Positions 1 through 11,307 are shown, numbered from the stretch's first letter. The stretch is 64,000 nucleotides of DNA from Bryobacterales bacterium (GCA_026713545.1 JAPOOG010000099.1:83815-147814); one strand, 5' to 3'. The notes: a model not told the origin generated them from the sequence alone. A program made the numbers and translations.

Positions 1-732
1 GCGTACTGCCGAGTAGGTCGTGTTGACCGACTGGCCGCCGGGTCCGGATGAACAGTAGGTATCGATCCGCAGATCTTTCGGCTCGATCGCCACTTCCACC
101 TCGTCAACCTGCGGCATCACCGCGATGGTCACCGCAGAAGTATGCACTCGGCCTTGCGTTTCGGTTTGCGGCACCCGCTGCACACGGTGCACACCGCTCT
201 CGAACTTCATCTTGCTGTAGACTCGGTCGCCGGTGATCATGGCGATGATTTCCTTGTATCCCCCGATGCCGGTCTCGTTCGAGGAGATGATTTCGACCTT
301 CCAACGCTGCGACTCTGCGTAGCGGACATACATCCTGAAAACTTCGGCGGCAAAAAGCGTGGCCTCGCCGCCACCGGTTCCGGCGCGCACTTCAAGAATC
401 ACACCCTTGTCGTCATTGGGATCCTTGGGCAACAGCAGGACCTTGATCTCCGCGTCGAGGTCGGCAAGCCTGGCTTCCGCCTGGTCAAGCTCCTGACGCG
501 CGAACGCAGCCATTTCCGGGTCCGGCTCATCCAACATCGAGCGCGCTGACTCGGCATCATTTTTAAGCCTTTTCCAGAGGTTGAACATTTCGACAACCGG
601 GGCCAGGTCCGCGGTCTGCTTGGCGATCCGCTGGTAGCGAGACGGATCCGCAATCACAGACGACTCGGCCATCTGCTCGGACAGCTCCTGATAGCGAGCC
701 TCTACCTGTTCCAGCTTGTTCAGCCACTCCAT
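1..732 (-). CDS. prfA: Peptide chain release factor 1 (partial, 3' end outside window)
   Basis: Class I release factor that recognises UAA/UAG in the ribosomal A site and triggers peptidyl-tRNA hydrolysis. The first 244 residues are in the window; the C-terminus runs off the left edge. The catalytic GGQ lies at residues 232-234, followed by SVNTTYSAV, and the RF1-type tripeptide PQT (PxT class) lies at 188-190, nearly the same numbering as E. coli RF1, which separates it from RF2 (SPF). The start ATG is 14 bp after the stop of the upstream DUF1385 gene, so the two are probably co-transcribed. Confidence 0.96.
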   Translation of the reverse strand, partial: MEWLNKLEQVEARYQELSEQMAESSVIADPSRYQRIAKQTADLAPVVEMFNLWKRLKNDAESARSMLDEPDPEMAAFARQELDQAEARLADLDAEIKVLLLPKDPNDDKGVILEVRAGTGGGEATLFAAEVFRMYVRYAESQRWKVEIISSNETGIGGYKEIIAMITGDRVYSKMKFESGVHRVQRVPQTETQGRVHTSAVTIAVMPQVDEVEVAIEPKDLRIDTYCSSGPGGQSVNTTYSAVR

Positions 733-746
733 GGGGAAACTCCGGG

Positions 747-1769
747 CTACGCGACGATCAATTCGCCGCCCTGCCGCCGTTCGAGATCCATTGCGCCGTT
801 GAGGGCGTGAATCGCGATCTCGACCTGATCGTCGGATGGATTTTTCGTGGTGATGCGCTGCAGCCACAACCCCGGCGCCACCAGCCAGCCCATCATGAGG
901 TTGCCGTGCCGGGAGGCGAAACGAATGACTTCGTAGCTCACCCCCGCGATCACCGGCAGCATGACGATCCGCGAAAGGAACTGCAATGCGAAGCCCTCGA
1001 ACGGCAATAGTGCATATGCCGCTATGCTGACGATCATCACCACCATCAGGAAGCTCGTGCCGCAGCGTGGATGGAACCTGCTGCAGCCCTGAGCATTGCT
1101 CACTTCGACCGGCTTGCCCGACTCGTAATTGAAGACGACCTTGTGTTCCGCGCCGTGGTATTCGAAGACGCGGCGGATGTCGTTCATCCGAGAGATCAGC
1201 GTGAGGAAGGTCAGAAAGATCGCCAGTCGAATTACGCCGTCGATCAGGCTGAAGCCGAAGTTCCCCTGCAGCCAACCCGTGACTTCCTGGATCTGCGTCG
1301 TCGCTACGAGCGGCACAAACTTGTACAAGAAGATGAAGAAGCCGATTGAGAACGCGATGTTCAGCGCCATCATCCAACCCGGGATCTCGGCGGTCTTCCC
1401 GTCCGCTTTCTCCGTCGGTCCCTTTCCGGCCTTTTCGTCCTCCACGTCAATGGCGTTCACGGCCGAGAACTGCAGCGCCTTGAACCCCAGCTTCAGAGCT
1501 TGACCCAGCGTGGCCAAACCACGAACGCCGAACCAACCCCAGATCTTTCGACGCTCCGACGGTCGGCTGATCGGAGATTCATCCGTAACCACCTCGCCGT
1601 TCGGTCGCCGCACCGCCGTGCAGTAGCTGTGTGGCGTGCGCATCATGACACCTTCGATCACGGCCTGACCGCCGATCAATGGGGCATCGCCGCTCGACAG
1701 CACGGGCATGAGTTGCAGCTGCGTTGCCGCTTTCACGAACTGGCAGAGTCTGGTCTGGAGAACGGTCAT
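747..1769 (-). CDS. DUF1385 family membrane protein
   Basis: 340-residue protein with the DUF1385 hallmark IGGQAVIEGVMMR near residues 32-44, a central membrane region (about 130-190) and the motif EYHGAEHKVVFNYE near 200, then two hydrophobic stretches (about 240-285). The family (YqhQ-like) is widespread, membrane-bound and of unknown biochemical function; it often lies beside prfA and rpmE, as here. The start used is the first ATG; a second ATG at residue 21, just before the conserved domain, is possible. Confidence 0.9.
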   Translation of the reverse strand: MTVLQTRLCQFVKAATQLQLMPVLSSGDAPLIGGQAVIEGVMMRTPHSYCTAVRRPNGEVVTDESPISRPSERRKIWGWFGVRGLATLGQALKLGFKALQFSAVNAIDVEDEKAGKGPTEKADGKTAEIPGWMMALNIAFSIGFFIFLYKFVPLVATTQIQEVTGWLQGNFGFSLIDGVIRLAIFLTFLTLISRMNDIRRVFEYHGAEHKVVFNYESGKPVEVSNAQGCSRFHPRCGTSFLMVVMIVSIAAYALLPFEGFALQFLSRIVMLPVIAGVSYEVIRFASRHGNLMMGWLVAPGLWLQRITTKNPSDDQVEIAIHALNGAMDLERRQGGELIVA

Positions 1770-1830
1770 CGTCCCAGGGAACAGTCACTTACGGCTGCGG
1801 ACGCATCTCATTCTACGATAAACTGACGAC

Positions 1831-2199
1831 ATGCTTCGCAAGCTGTGGAGTGGCCTGCGGCCTGTGCTGTTCTGGAATTATCGGCGCGGTTCCTGGCAGT
1901 ACGATCTGATCGTTGCAGCGATTCTGGCATTCATTTTTTTTACGCCGCGCAGCCTGTTCAACGATCAGCCCCGCTTGCCCCGCGTCCGTGAAGTGCAGAT
2001 GCTCAGCGACGAACAGCGCACCCGAGTGTTCCTGGTGGAATCCTCGGCGATGGAGGAGAAAACAGGCGAAGACTTCACCGCCGCGATGCAAGATCTTCTG
2101 CGGCGCCAGACAGGCCGGAATCTGGAAGTCGTCGAAACGCGACCCTCCAGCGGAGCCGACGGCGAACGAACCGCCTATCTGGTCTACGTCCGTCCGTAA
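1831..2199 (+). CDS. Hypothetical small membrane-anchored protein
   Basis: 122 residues, not recognised. The N-terminal 25 residues are basic and aromatic, followed by one membrane segment (about 27-42, IVAAILAFIFFTP), then a soluble part ending TAYLVYVRP. The cytoplasmic-side basic N-terminus suggests a single-pass protein with its C-terminal domain outside. It is divergent from the DUF1385 gene and lies 61 bp upstream of the LolA-like gene on the same strand, so it may share that transcript and act in envelope biogenesis; that is inference from position only. Confidence 0.7.
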   Translation: MLRKLWSGLRPVLFWNYRRGSWQYDLIVAAILAFIFFTPRSLFNDQPRLPRVREVQMLSDEQRTRVFLVESSAMEEKTGEDFTAAMQDLLRRQTGRNLEVVETRPSSGADGERTAYLVYVRP

Positions 2200-2260
2200 C
2201 TGCTCCCGACTTTGCGTAACCGGATTCGACCGTATTGCGTACATCTGTACAGGCCTTCGT

Positions 2261-2950
2261 ATGCACTTGAAGGAACGACTTCTCTGTCTTGTCCTGGCGG
2301 CCTTGACGCCGGCAATGGCCGCGAGCCTTGATCTGGAACAGTTGCTGGCCAACATGGATCGCACGGCCGCCGGTTTCGAGAGCATGCAAGCCGGCATCAC
2401 GCGAGTGAAGTACATGGCGCTTCTCGAAGAGAAGACCACCGAGTCCGGCGAGATGTTCGTGCGCAAGGATAAGAACGGCAAGGTCCGGCTGCTCATCAAT
2501 TTTCGCGAGCCCTACAACTATCACTTGGCCGTCAGCGGCGATAAAGCCGAGATCTACCGCCCGCGCATCGCAACCGTCGAGGAGTACAGTATCGCCAAGC
2601 ATCGGGATACGTTCCAGCAGGCCTTTCTGCTGGGATTCGGCACCTCAGCCGACTATCTTCGCGAGAACTACGAGCTTCAATTGCTCGGAGAAGATCATGC
2701 CGCTGGTCAAGCAACCGTCAGGCTTGAACTGATCCCGAAGTCGGAAGGAATGCGCAAGCAGGTTCCCAAACTGGAAATGTGGGTCTCGACAGAGACTTGG
2801 CAGGCCGTCCGACAAAAACTGCACCAGCCGGGTGGCGAAGACTACCGCGTATTCACGTACAACGACGTCAAGTTGAACCCGAAGATTCCCGACAAGATTT
2901 TCAAACTCGATATCCCCAAGAACACCAAGCGGGTTTTTCCGCAGCGATAA
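2261..2950 (+). CDS. LolA-like outer-membrane lipoprotein-sorting protein
   Basis: 229 residues. The chosen ATG gives a standard signal peptide (MHLKERLLCLVLAALTPAMA, cleavage near residue 20), whereas longer readings of the frame cross the upstream gene. The mature part has the LolA/LppX fold pattern: a helical start (LEQLLANMDRTAAGFESMQA), strands with GEMFVRKDKNGKVRLLINF, and a lipid-carrier style end in which a DV.LNPKIPDKIFKLDIP segment precedes KNTKRV. It probably carries a lipid or lipoprotein through the periplasm. No LolB partner is visible; a LolD-like ATPase lies 22 kb away. Confidence 0.8.
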   Translation: MHLKERLLCLVLAALTPAMAASLDLEQLLANMDRTAAGFESMQAGITRVKYMALLEEKTTESGEMFVRKDKNGKVRLLINFREPYNYHLAVSGDKAEIYRPRIATVEEYSIAKHRDTFQQAFLLGFGTSADYLRENYELQLLGEDHAAGQATVRLELIPKSEGMRKQVPKLEMWVSTETWQAVRQKLHQPGGEDYRVFTYNDVKLNPKIPDKIFKLDIPKNTKRVFPQR

Positions 2951-3005
2951 CTGCGGGGCTTGGCAAGCGGTTTCGCAGCCAGGATCCTTCGCTTACCCAT
3001 ATCCC

Positions 3006-3037
3006 TTGACTCTATAGCCTGCTATAGGCTTTATACT
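3006..3037 (+). promoter_or_regulatory. MerR-type promoter/operator of the copper operon
   Basis: A -35 box TTGACT (3006-3011) and -10 box TATACT (3032-3037) are separated by 20 bp, the over-long spacing characteristic of MerR-activated promoters. The spacer is filled by two overlapping dyads: CTATAGC-ct-GCTATAG (3012-3027) and AGCCT-gctat-AGGCT (3016-3030). The expected transcription start falls at about 3044, on the A of the merR ATG, so the mRNA is probably leaderless. Confidence 0.85.
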
Positions 3038-3043
3038 AAAGGC

Positions 3044-3534
3044 ATGACCCCTGCGGAACGTGATGCCCTAGTCTCCCTCCGCAAGATCGGAGAGGTCGCC
3101 AAACGCAGCGGCATCGCAGTCGAGACCTTGCGTTTCTACGAAAGCCGAGGACTGATTGAACCCGCCGGACGGACAGCTTCCGGTTACCGCCTCTACGACG
3201 ATTCCGTCTTTGAGCGATTGGCTTTTGTGAAGAAGTCACAGGCTGTCGGTTTCACTCTGGATCAGATTGCGTGGATCATCGCCGAAGCGAGGGAAGGCCG
3301 GCGACCGTGTGTGGAAGTCCGGCAGATGGCGCGGCAGAGGCTCGACGAACTTGATGAGAAGTTGACGGAACTCCGGCGCTACCGCCGTGATCTGAAACGG
3401 ACTCTCGACGCTTGGGACCGGGAAGGCGTGAAAGAAGGCATGATCTGCGGGTTCATCGAGGGGTTGGATGCCGCTGTGGTTCGGCCCGTGTTGGGGAGAG
3501 CGGGTCGGTGGAGGACTTCAGAGAGGAGGAAGCC

Positions 3535-3538
<4 letters not shown>
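3044..3538 (+). CDS. MerR-family metal-responsive transcriptional regulator
   Basis: 164 residues. An N-terminal winged helix (IGEVAKRSGIAVETLRFYE, then RTASGYRLYDDSVFERL) is typical of MerR DNA-binding domains. A long dimerisation helix follows (QRLDELDEKLTELRRYRRDL). Cys in GRRPCVEV starts that helix, and a second Cys sits in the C-terminal loop (GMICGFIE), the places where CueR/CadR/PbrR-type proteins bind metal. The ATG at 3044 is the only in-frame start after the promoter; an upstream in-frame ATG lies before the -35 box and is rejected. Its stop overlaps the copA start by 4 bp (ATGA), so it probably senses Cu(I)/Ag(I) and autoregulates the operon. Confidence 0.92.
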
Positions 3539-5802
<2,264 letters not shown>

Positions 5803-6026
5803 TCTTTGAATGGGTTGTTCAACCGGTCCCCACCGAAAACAAAGCACACTGTTTCCCGGAAGGAGGACCGGAAGCCGTGCGGCATGGGTGCTACTGGCGC
5901 CTTTGGAGCAGCCGTCACAGCCGCTTTCCACCGAGCGCCCCGCCGTCCCGCTGGTTCAGACGCTCACTGTGAAACCATCCCTCGCGGGAAGACCAACACC
6001 GCCATCGAATAGGTAAGATAAGCTTG
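5803..6026 (+). other. Intergenic region after copA
   Basis: 224 bp between copA and the SUMF-domain gene. It holds a GGAAGGAGGACC stretch resembling a strong Shine-Dalgarno sequence (around 5859) and two overlapping 68-codon open frames with no recognisable protein character. No tRNA or clear terminator was seen. A -10-like TAAGAT lies just before the next gene. Confidence 0.4.
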
Positions 6027-7037
6027 ATGAGCCTGGGGCAGGAAACGTATCGTGTGCGCCTCCCGCAGCCGGATGAACGCGGGAGGCTCCAAACGGGGTA
6101 TCTCGTCTTTGTCATCTCACTCGTGTTGCTGAGTGTGTCCGCGGCAGCGGCACAAGATCGCGGCGCTGGACCGGACTCCCCATCGCCGATGTCCGCGGGC
6201 CCGCCGGCAGCCACCGAGGAGCAAGAGAACCTGTTTTGGCAGTCGATCATGAACAGCACGAACCCGGCGGAGTACGAGGCATACCTCGAACAGTTCCCGA
6301 ACGGGGTTTTTCGCGTGCTCGCGCAGATTCGGCTGGCCGCGCTGCGCGGCACAGTGGATGATCCACACGCAGCCGAGGCGCGGGTGTCCGTATCTCCTGC
6401 TCCGGATTCCCGGATTTCGGCCGACGGCGATGAGCAGCCACAACCGGGCGAGATGTTCCGGGACTGTGACGAGTGCCCGGAGATGGTGGTCATGCCGGGC
6501 GGACGGCTGGCGCTGGGCCGCTACGAGGTGACGGTCGGCGAGTATCGGGCGTTCGCGTCGGCGACCGACGGGGGTGCGGGCGGAGGATGTTTCAGCATTG
6601 TTCAAGGCGACTCGTGGAGGAATCCCGGTTTTCGACAGACGGATCGCCATCCGGTGACATGCGTGAGCTGGAACGATGTGCAGGAGTATGTGTCATGGCT
6701 GAGCCGGACCACGGGCGGTACGTATCGGTTGCCGACCGAGGAGGAGTGGGGACGTGCGGCCGCCGGGTCGCCTACAGGTTGCCGTAACCGGGGAATTCAT
6801 GGAGGAACCTGTCCTGTCGGCTCCTACGGCGCCAACGGAGTCGCTCTTTCGGACATGGTCGGGAACCTGTGGGAGTGGACGGAGGACTGCTGGGAAGGCA
6901 ATTGCGGCCGCCGTGTGTTGCGCGGCGGTTCCTGGACCAGCTATGTGGGTTTCCTCCGTCCCGGCGCGCGCATCTGGGACCGCGCCGCCCTTCGGATCAG
7001 CAGCTTCGGCTTTCGAGTAGCAAAGACGTTGGATTAG
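6027..7037 (+). CDS. Exported SUMF1/FGE-type domain protein, catalytic Cys absent
   Basis: 336 residues. A long basic leader precedes a hydrophobic segment (about 26-41) ending AAAAQ, suggesting export. Residues about 70-105 carry the motif (FWQSI..ST.PAEYEAYLEQFP.G.F) often found beside SUMF or caspase-like domains. The C-terminal two thirds is a compact formylglycine-generating-enzyme (SUMF1) fold: MVVMPGG, GRYEVTVGEYRAF, PVTCVSWNDVQEYVSWL, RLPTEEEWGRAA, DMVGNLWEWTEDC, RVLRGGSW, FGFRVAK. Segments usual between MPGG and the EVT motif are missing, and the active-site Cys pair after GGSW is absent (GGSWTSYVGFLRPG), so it is probably a binding or structural relative, not a sulfatase modifier. 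ATG chosen over an adjacent TTG. Confidence 0.85.
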   Translation: MSLGQETYRVRLPQPDERGRLQTGYLVFVISLVLLSVSAAAAQDRGAGPDSPSPMSAGPPAATEEQENLFWQSIMNSTNPAEYEAYLEQFPNGVFRVLAQIRLAALRGTVDDPHAAEARVSVSPAPDSRISADGDEQPQPGEMFRDCDECPEMVVMPGGRLALGRYEVTVGEYRAFASATDGGAGGGCFSIVQGDSWRNPGFRQTDRHPVTCVSWNDVQEYVSWLSRTTGGTYRLPTEEEWGRAAAGSPTGCRNRGIHGGTCPVGSYGANGVALSDMVGNLWEWTEDCWEGNCGRRVLRGGSWTSYVGFLRPGARIWDRAALRISSFGFRVAKTLD

Positions 7038-7339
7038 CTCTTGAATCTTGGTCTCTGAAGGTCCCGGCGGGGCCTGATGGAGCAAAGCCCCACAGTGATC
7101 GCTGTGATGGGGTCGGGACAGGAGCCGGGCAGGAGCAGCCGATATCAGCGATGCGGCGGGCCTTTCACCAAGTTGTTCGTGCGGCGCGGCAACGGGCGAG
7201 CGACTGTCCCCTGCATGACAGCTAACGGCTGAACGCGTGTTGACGTCGCGTGCACGACAGCCGATCCCGCAACTTCAACTCGATGCTCTTTCCACAATCG
7301 CGGGCATGTCTATCTGCGTTCTCGAATACTTTTCCGGCT
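7038..7339. other. Intergenic region, no gene recognised
   Basis: About 300 bp between the SUMF gene stop and element copy R1. Apart from the hairpin noted separately it holds no recognisable gene. Short open frames on both strands continue into the repeat and are not believed. Confidence 0.4.
7088..7112. terminator. Possible hairpin between convergent genes
   Basis: CCCCACAG (7088-7095) pairs with CTGTG..GGGG (7102-7112) with a small bulge, 50 bp after the SUMF gene stop. No T-tract follows, so a terminator role is only a possibility. Confidence 0.3.
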
Positions 7340-7530
7340 AGCCTGCATGTCTCACCACGTGGCGAGCTGAAGTGCGTGAGAGGGCCGTCAGGACGAGGCG
7401 CGCGCCGCTTGGTGCGAGCAGGCGTACTTGACAGTACGTCGAGCACGGCAAGCAAGCGTTGCGAAGGAAAAGCGAAGTCATGGCGGTCGTATTGCGTGCT
7501 TCGGCCGTCGGGTGGTGAGAAATGCAGGTC
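7340..7530. repeat. Dispersed inverted-terminus element, copy R1
   Basis: About 190 bp bounded by GCCTGCATGTCTCACCAC (7341-7358) and its near-perfect inverse GGTGGTGAGAAATGCAGG (7511-7528). Between them lie the family core (GTGCGTGAGAGGGCCGTCAGG region from 7372) and an inner dyad CTTGACagtacGTCGAG (7428-7444). The right end runs into TCA (7529-7531), which read on the minus strand is the TGA stop of the TonB-receptor gene. Confidence 0.85.
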
Positions 7531-10054
7531 AGTTGCCAATTTCGAACAACGCGCGGATCTTGCGTTTCACACCGCGATAGAAGATTCCGTAGAAAGGACT
7601 CGCCAGGTTTCCTTGCACGTCCTGCGGGTTGAAATTGTTCAAGATGTTGAAAAGCCGTATGCCGGCGCGGACACGCCGCTCTTTGCCCATCAGCTTGATC
7701 GTGAACTGCTTCGACGCCTGGAAATCGAGCGCATTGAAAACCGGGAAGCGCCCTGCCCGATTGCGGGAGCCCACAAAGTCACGATGCTCGTCGATATCCG
7801 AGTACGGAAACCCGCTTCTCACTTCCCATACGGGGATGCCCTTCAAGCCGAACGGCAACGGGAATTCGGTCCAAGCGAGAAAGCGGTGGGGGACATCGAA
7901 TCGCAATGGAGCCCGCTCGTTCGGACGAATCAACGCAAGAGGCGCCGGACCGTAGATCGAGCCCAGGTCGTTCAGGTCGCCGACGGACGAGGACCGAACG
8001 TATGACGCAGTGATATGACCAGTGCCCTTGAGGCGGTATCTCGCCGTGGCCTGGTATTCCCGATAATGATCTCGCCCGTTGTTGCTGAGAATCAGGGCGC
8101 TTGCCTCGTCGCTCGATTCGACGGGGAAGCTTGGTTCGATCAAGAAATTGCGTGTTGTTCGCCTTTGCTGGTAGCCGACCCGCAGGAACAGATCGTTAAT
8201 CAACTCGTGATCGAGTTGCAGGTTCCAACCGATGCTTCGGGCATTTCGAATCTTTCCGTCAATGTGTGGATTGAATCGCCGCAACGAGGTGATATTGCCA
8301 ATGGGGTCGAAGCGCGTGTCGATGCGCACCGGAAGTTGCATGAACGTCGGCACGAGCAGACTAACCCGGTCGATGAACAGCCCGCTGCCGCCGCGGAGCA
8401 CGGTGCGCGAGCCGCCGCCGAAGGCGTAGGCGAAGCCGGCGCGGTAGGAAGGGTTCCACTCCCCGGCGACCGAGTCACGTTCGAGCCTTGCGCCCAGGTC
8501 GAGTGTCAGCGCTTCCGACACGGACCACTTGTCCTGCACGAACGTGGCAAGGTCGTTCTTGTTCGCGCGAACGGTCGTTGGGTTCGTGAAGTCCAGCTTT
8601 GAGACGACCCGGTTGTTTATGCCCAGCCAGGTAATGGGATTGAAGATCTGGTCACCGCTGTAGGACTCGAGGCCCCACTGGACGCCGGTCACGATCTGGT
8701 GATTTCCCAGTGGGGCGAAATGGAATTGCTCGGACAGATTGCGGCGTATCGTCTGCCGGGCTTGCCGGTTGAAGAATGCTCCTCTGGCGCGCTCGAGACC
8801 GATGAAAGAAGGATCGTACGTACGCGGCTTCACATCGTTGTCGAGGTCCTGATAGGAGAGATTCGAGATCAGCAGCGCGCCGGACCGGAATTCGTGAGTA
8901 TCCCTCAAAGTCACCATGCGGCCGCGCCGACGCAAGTCGGGAGTCGAAAGTTGCGTGTTAAAGGCGTTCAGGCCGAAGTAGCTGAGCTTCTCGGGGTAAA
9001 CGAGAACGCTCAGTGACATCCGATTGCGGTTGGAGATGCGGGCGTCGAACTGGTTGAACACGGTCAGCGTCTCACGCTCGACATCCCGTTCCAGCAGCGG
9101 GAGATTGGCGTCTTCCTGATCCGCGCGCACAAACTGGTATTCCGTGGAATGGAGAAGAGCGAGCCGGCCGTCCTTGATCGGAACGTTGACGGTGAGTCTT
9201 GGAGTGAACGACTCGATCCCCATGATCGCGCCGTCTCTGCGGCGGATGCGGGGACCGAAATTCTGGAGGTCGACTTTGAGCTTCGACAAGTCCGCCGGCT
9301 TGGTCTCGACCGTGGACACGGCTCCCGCGAAGCCGCCGAACTGCGCGTCGTAAGGGGTCGAAAGGACTTGCACGTTTGAGATCACGCTGAGTGGCAGACT
9401 GAACTGCGAAGTCCGTGCGACCGGGTCCGTCATGTCGACGCTGTTCAATTGCGAACCACTCTGGCTTGCGCGAACGCCATTCAGGTTGATCTCGCCTTCG
9501 TTGCCGCGCAGCACGCCGGGAATGAGCGGCATAACGTCTTCGTACCTCTTGTTCGCCTTGGGCGCGTTATCTATGGTCGAAAAACCGACAGATCCGGAGG
9601 AGGACGTTTCGCTGGGGTCGATCGTAATGGCGGAGGCGGTCACTTCGACGGACTCCACGACGGCCTCGACCTGCATTTCGATGGCGAGCCGAAAAGGCTG
9701 CTCCTCGGCGGGCAAGCAAAAAAAGTCGCTCTGACCGATCATGCCCGGCGCTGTCGCGACAATCACGTAACAGCCGGCGGGAATGCCGGAGAAGCGGAAG
9801 ATGCCGAGTTCGTCCGTTTCGGCAGTCGGCTCTGCGGCGGGCGCCTCTCCCTGTTGCGATTCGGAATCCGGCTCCACCTCGGAAACCGACTGCAGGCGGA
9901 TGTGCGCTCCGGCGGCGCCGAAGCGTTCCGAGTTCGGCCCCACGACCACGGCCTGTCCGACGATCGCGAAACCGCCTACCTGGCCGGACGCCGCCCCGGG
10001 CAACAGCAGCAAGACAGCTATCAGGCCTGTTACGAAAGTAACGCCCACTGACAA
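7529..10054 (-). CDS. TonB-dependent receptor, Oar-like with carboxypeptidase-regulatory N-domain
   Basis: 841 residues, outer membrane. Signal peptide at 1-24 (VTGLIAVLLLLPGAASGQ). An N-terminal carboxypeptidase-regulatory-like fold (about 25-130: GIFRFSGIPAGCYVIVATAPG) is followed by a plug-like region (YEDVMPLIPGV, NLNGVRASQSG, VQVLSTPYDAQFGGFAGAV) and a long beta-barrel ending in an aromatic strand (RALFEIGN). This matches the Oar/CarboxypepD_reg receptor class abundant in Acidobacteria; the ligand is unknown. The start is TTG at 10054 or GTG at 10048, the latter better spaced from AGGG. The stop codon lies inside the end of repeat copy R1. Confidence 0.88.
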   Translation of the reverse strand: MSVGVTFVTGLIAVLLLLPGAASGQVGGFAIVGQAVVVGPNSERFGAAGAHIRLQSVSEVEPDSESQQGEAPAAEPTAETDELGIFRFSGIPAGCYVIVATAPGMIGQSDFFCLPAEEQPFRLAIEMQVEAVVESVEVTASAITIDPSETSSSGSVGFSTIDNAPKANKRYEDVMPLIPGVLRGNEGEINLNGVRASQSGSQLNSVDMTDPVARTSQFSLPLSVISNVQVLSTPYDAQFGGFAGAVSTVETKPADLSKLKVDLQNFGPRIRRRDGAIMGIESFTPRLTVNVPIKDGRLALLHSTEYQFVRADQEDANLPLLERDVERETLTVFNQFDARISNRNRMSLSVLVYPEKLSYFGLNAFNTQLSTPDLRRRGRMVTLRDTHEFRSGALLISNLSYQDLDNDVKPRTYDPSFIGLERARGAFFNRQARQTIRRNLSEQFHFAPLGNHQIVTGVQWGLESYSGDQIFNPITWLGINNRVVSKLDFTNPTTVRANKNDLATFVQDKWSVSEALTLDLGARLERDSVAGEWNPSYRAGFAYAFGGGSRTVLRGGSGLFIDRVSLLVPTFMQLPVRIDTRFDPIGNITSLRRFNPHIDGKIRNARSIGWNLQLDHELINDLFLRVGYQQRRTTRNFLIEPSFPVESSDEASALILSNNGRDHYREYQATARYRLKGTGHITASYVRSSSVGDLNDLGSIYGPAPLALIRPNERAPLRFDVPHRFLAWTEFPLPFGLKGIPVWEVRSGFPYSDIDEHRDFVGSRNRAGRFPVFNALDFQASKQFTIKLMGKERRVRAGIRLFNILNNFNPQDVQGNLASPFYGIFYRGVKRKIRALFEIGN

Positions 10055-10058
10055 TACC

Positions 10059-10075
10059 CTAATCAGTCAGATTAG
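10059..10075. promoter_or_regulatory. Palindrome upstream of the TonB receptor
   Basis: CTAATC-agtca-GATTAG, perfect 6+6 with a 5-bp centre, 5 bp before the TTG start and overlapping the likely ribosome-binding site. It could be an operator or an mRNA hairpin controlling translation. Confidence 0.45.
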
Positions 10076-10167
10076 CAATCGCCCCCGAGGGTTACATGAA
10101 GTTTTGTGAGCACCCCGCTTGGTAGGCAGGAGCGGCGGGCTCCCGAAACGAACGTGGGAGAAACCAT

Positions 10168-11307
10168 CTAAGCAAGATCGATGCGCTTGATGCGGATCTG
10201 CTCGTCGTCGAACACGCCGAGACCGAAGTTGCCGGCGATTTCGATGTGCTCTACATGGCAATTCAGCCAACGGCTGTCTTCGTCCGGTTTAAGGAGGGCG
10301 ATCGGAGCGACCCCGACCTCCTCACGCTTATTGTCGATGGCCTTCCAACCGGTCTTGTCGAGCGCAACCGGGTCAGTCGCGAAGTACATCGTCTTGTGAT
10401 TCCAGGCGTACTTGCTGACCGTCGTGCCGGGACCGCCATGGTAGGCGGCCTTGACCCCATCAAGAATGTTCAAGACGACCTTTTCTCGAACGATCGGCAA
10501 GTCGACCACGGCCGGAATGAACAGACCGCAGGCATTTGCCGTAGTTGTGACGTGGCTGCGATTGACGTTGTTGACGAGACCGTGCGAGAGGTTCTTCAGC
10601 GCCAGGGTCACGCCCGCTGACTGATGGTGCTTCAGCAGGCACAGGTTGACCATCTTGTTGATCTCTTTGCTGAAAAAGTTCGAGACGTACGAGCGCCGGA
10701 TGTGCGGATCGTTCAGGCTGAATTCCTCTTTGTAGTCCGGGTGAACCAGCGGCATCTCCATGTACGTATCGCGGTCGTATCCCTCCATATCCATCTGAAA
10801 GTTGCGGAACTTCTGTGACGCCGACATCCAGCGGACTCCTTCCGGAAGCCATTTGTCGAACCCGGCGTTGAGGAATTGGTCGTGATAGCGGTCGTAGGCG
10901 ATGATGTCTTTGCGCTTGACTCCGGCCTGCTCCAGGCCGTCAATGATTGGGTACAGCACCTCGGGCGCCGATATCACGGCAGGCTGGCCAACCGGATTGA
11001 GCTTGACACCGACGACGTCGCCCGGCTCGAAAAATACGCGCCAGGCATCGGCCCAGCTCTCGGCATGTGTCAGTTCGAGCATGCCGCGCTCCATCATCCG
11101 GCGGACCGGCTCGGCCTGATACTGGTCAGAGATGATGCTGCCGGGATGGCTGACGGCTACAACGCGTCCCGGATAGGGACCCGGAATACCGAGTTTTGCG
11201 CCCGCCGAAGCACCGGAAGCGGCCGCTTGGCTATCGGTGGCTTTCCGGTTGCAAGCAGCGGCGGCGGCGGCACCGGCGGCCAGGAATTCGCGTCGATCAA
11301 AGTGCAT
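10168..11307 (-). CDS. Tat-exported DUF362-domain lipoprotein
   Basis: 379 residues. The start ATG follows AAAGGAGG with good spacing and opens a Tat leader (FDRREFLAAGAAAAAAC) that ends in a lipobox, so the protein is probably a folded, lipid-anchored periplasmic protein. The remainder resembles DUF362: VVGVKLNPVG near 100, MVNLCLLKHHQSAGVTLALKNLSHG near 220, and FATDPVALDKTGWKAID near 310. DUF362 proteins are often linked to iron-sulfur or redox proteins but have no settled function, and no ferredoxin Cys cluster is present here. It lies 92 bp after the di-heme gene on the same strand. Confidence 0.82.
   Translation of the reverse strand: MHFDRREFLAAGAAAAAACNRKATDSQAAASGASAGAKLGIPGPYPGRVVAVSHPGSIISDQYQAEPVRRMMERGMLELTHAESWADAWRVFFEPGDVVGVKLNPVGQPAVISAPEVLYPIIDGLEQAGVKRKDIIAYDRYHDQFLNAGFDKWLPEGVRWMSASQKFRNFQMDMEGYDRDTYMEMPLVHPDYKEEFSLNDPHIRRSYVSNFFSKEINKMVNLCLLKHHQSAGVTLALKNLSHGLVNNVNRSHVTTTANACGLFIPAVVDLPIVREKVVLNILDGVKAAYHGGPGTTVSKYAWNHKTMYFATDPVALDKTGWKAIDNKREEVGVAPIALLKPDEDSRWLNCHVEHIEIAGNFGLGVFDDEQIRIKRIDLA

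Noticed and set aside
2960..3043. Longer merR start upstream at 2960
   Set aside because: It would translate through the -35, dyad and -10 of its own promoter.
5806..6012. 68-codon frame after copA with a GGAAGGAGG upstream of an internal ATG
   Set aside because: No hydrophobic segment, metal motif or family resemblance; a competing frame overlaps it completely.
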